Part shown: piece by piece, positions 5,737 through 5,761 of the stretch
Position numbering within the stretch: the stretch's first letter is position 1
How the letters are laid out: each line of letters begins with the position of its first letter
Assembly: GCA_015655565.1 (NCBI GenBank)
Contig: JAATEU010000531.1
Span: 1-5,761 of the forward strand
Length of the DNA stretch: 5,761 nt
Direction: 5' to 3'
Source of the DNA: Clostridiales bacterium
GTDB lineage: Bacteria > Bacillota > Clostridia > Lachnospirales > Lachnospiraceae
The notes under the pieces: generated by a model
The model's database searches: none
What the model saw: only the letters and a program-made list of their open reading frames with translations
Told to the model about the DNA's origin: nothing
Position numbers and translations under genes: made by a program

Positions 5737-5761
5737 ACACCGTCTTTATTCAACTAACTTC

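Overview
The window looks like an AT-rich member of the Firmicutes, most likely an anaerobic gut- or sludge-type clostridium (Lachnospiraceae-like). This is an inference from five things: low GC outside codon-constrained stretches, strong AGGAGG-type ribosome binding sites, TTGACA/TAATAT promoter boxes, U-tailed terminators, and a 4-hydroxybutyrate dehydrogenase closely resembling the Clostridium kluyveri enzyme as I remember it. There are no mobile elements, rRNA/tRNA genes, CRISPR arrays or phage genes. By content this is a metabolic and transport locus.

Left arm (minus strand, reading leftward from about 1690). A promoter region is followed by a 371-codon NAD-dependent 4-hydroxybutyrate dehydrogenase gene (388-1503). 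One in-frame TGA at codon 226 interrupts it, and the reading frame is otherwise intact on both sides. A 230-bp non-coding gap (158-387) holding two dyad-symmetric sites follows. Then comes the first 52 codons of a class III, GabT-like aminotransferase that runs off the window edge. Together the two enzymes fit the 4-aminobutyrate (GABA) fermentation route: transamination to succinate semialdehyde, then reduction to 4-hydroxybutyrate. A parallel omega-amino acid such as 5-aminovalerate cannot be excluded.

Centre. A divergently transcribed PucR-family regulator (1798-2976) shares a 294-bp control region with the dehydrogenase gene. That region holds a perfect ACGGAT-N7-ATCCGT dyad. Its centre lies about 42 bp upstream of the start point predicted from a TATAAT box for the dehydrogenase gene, a position typical of an activator site.

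Right arm (plus strand). A near-consensus promoter with an AT-rich upstream tract (2992-3040) starts a roughly 180-nt untranslated leader. The leader carries two successive intrinsic terminators (3068-3105 and 3136-3170). Next are the three genes of a polar amino acid type ABC importer: ATPase (3225-3971), lipoprotein substrate-binding protein (4050-4979) and membrane permease (5038-5736). A strong GC-rich hairpin without a U tail separates the binding protein from the permease.

Working model: the importer brings in an amino acid, the regulator senses a related signal, and the aminotransferase/dehydrogenase pair degrades it. The most unusual points are the lone in-frame stop in an otherwise intact dehydrogenase gene and the double-terminator leader ahead of the importer. 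I did not find a clearly new multi-gene system.
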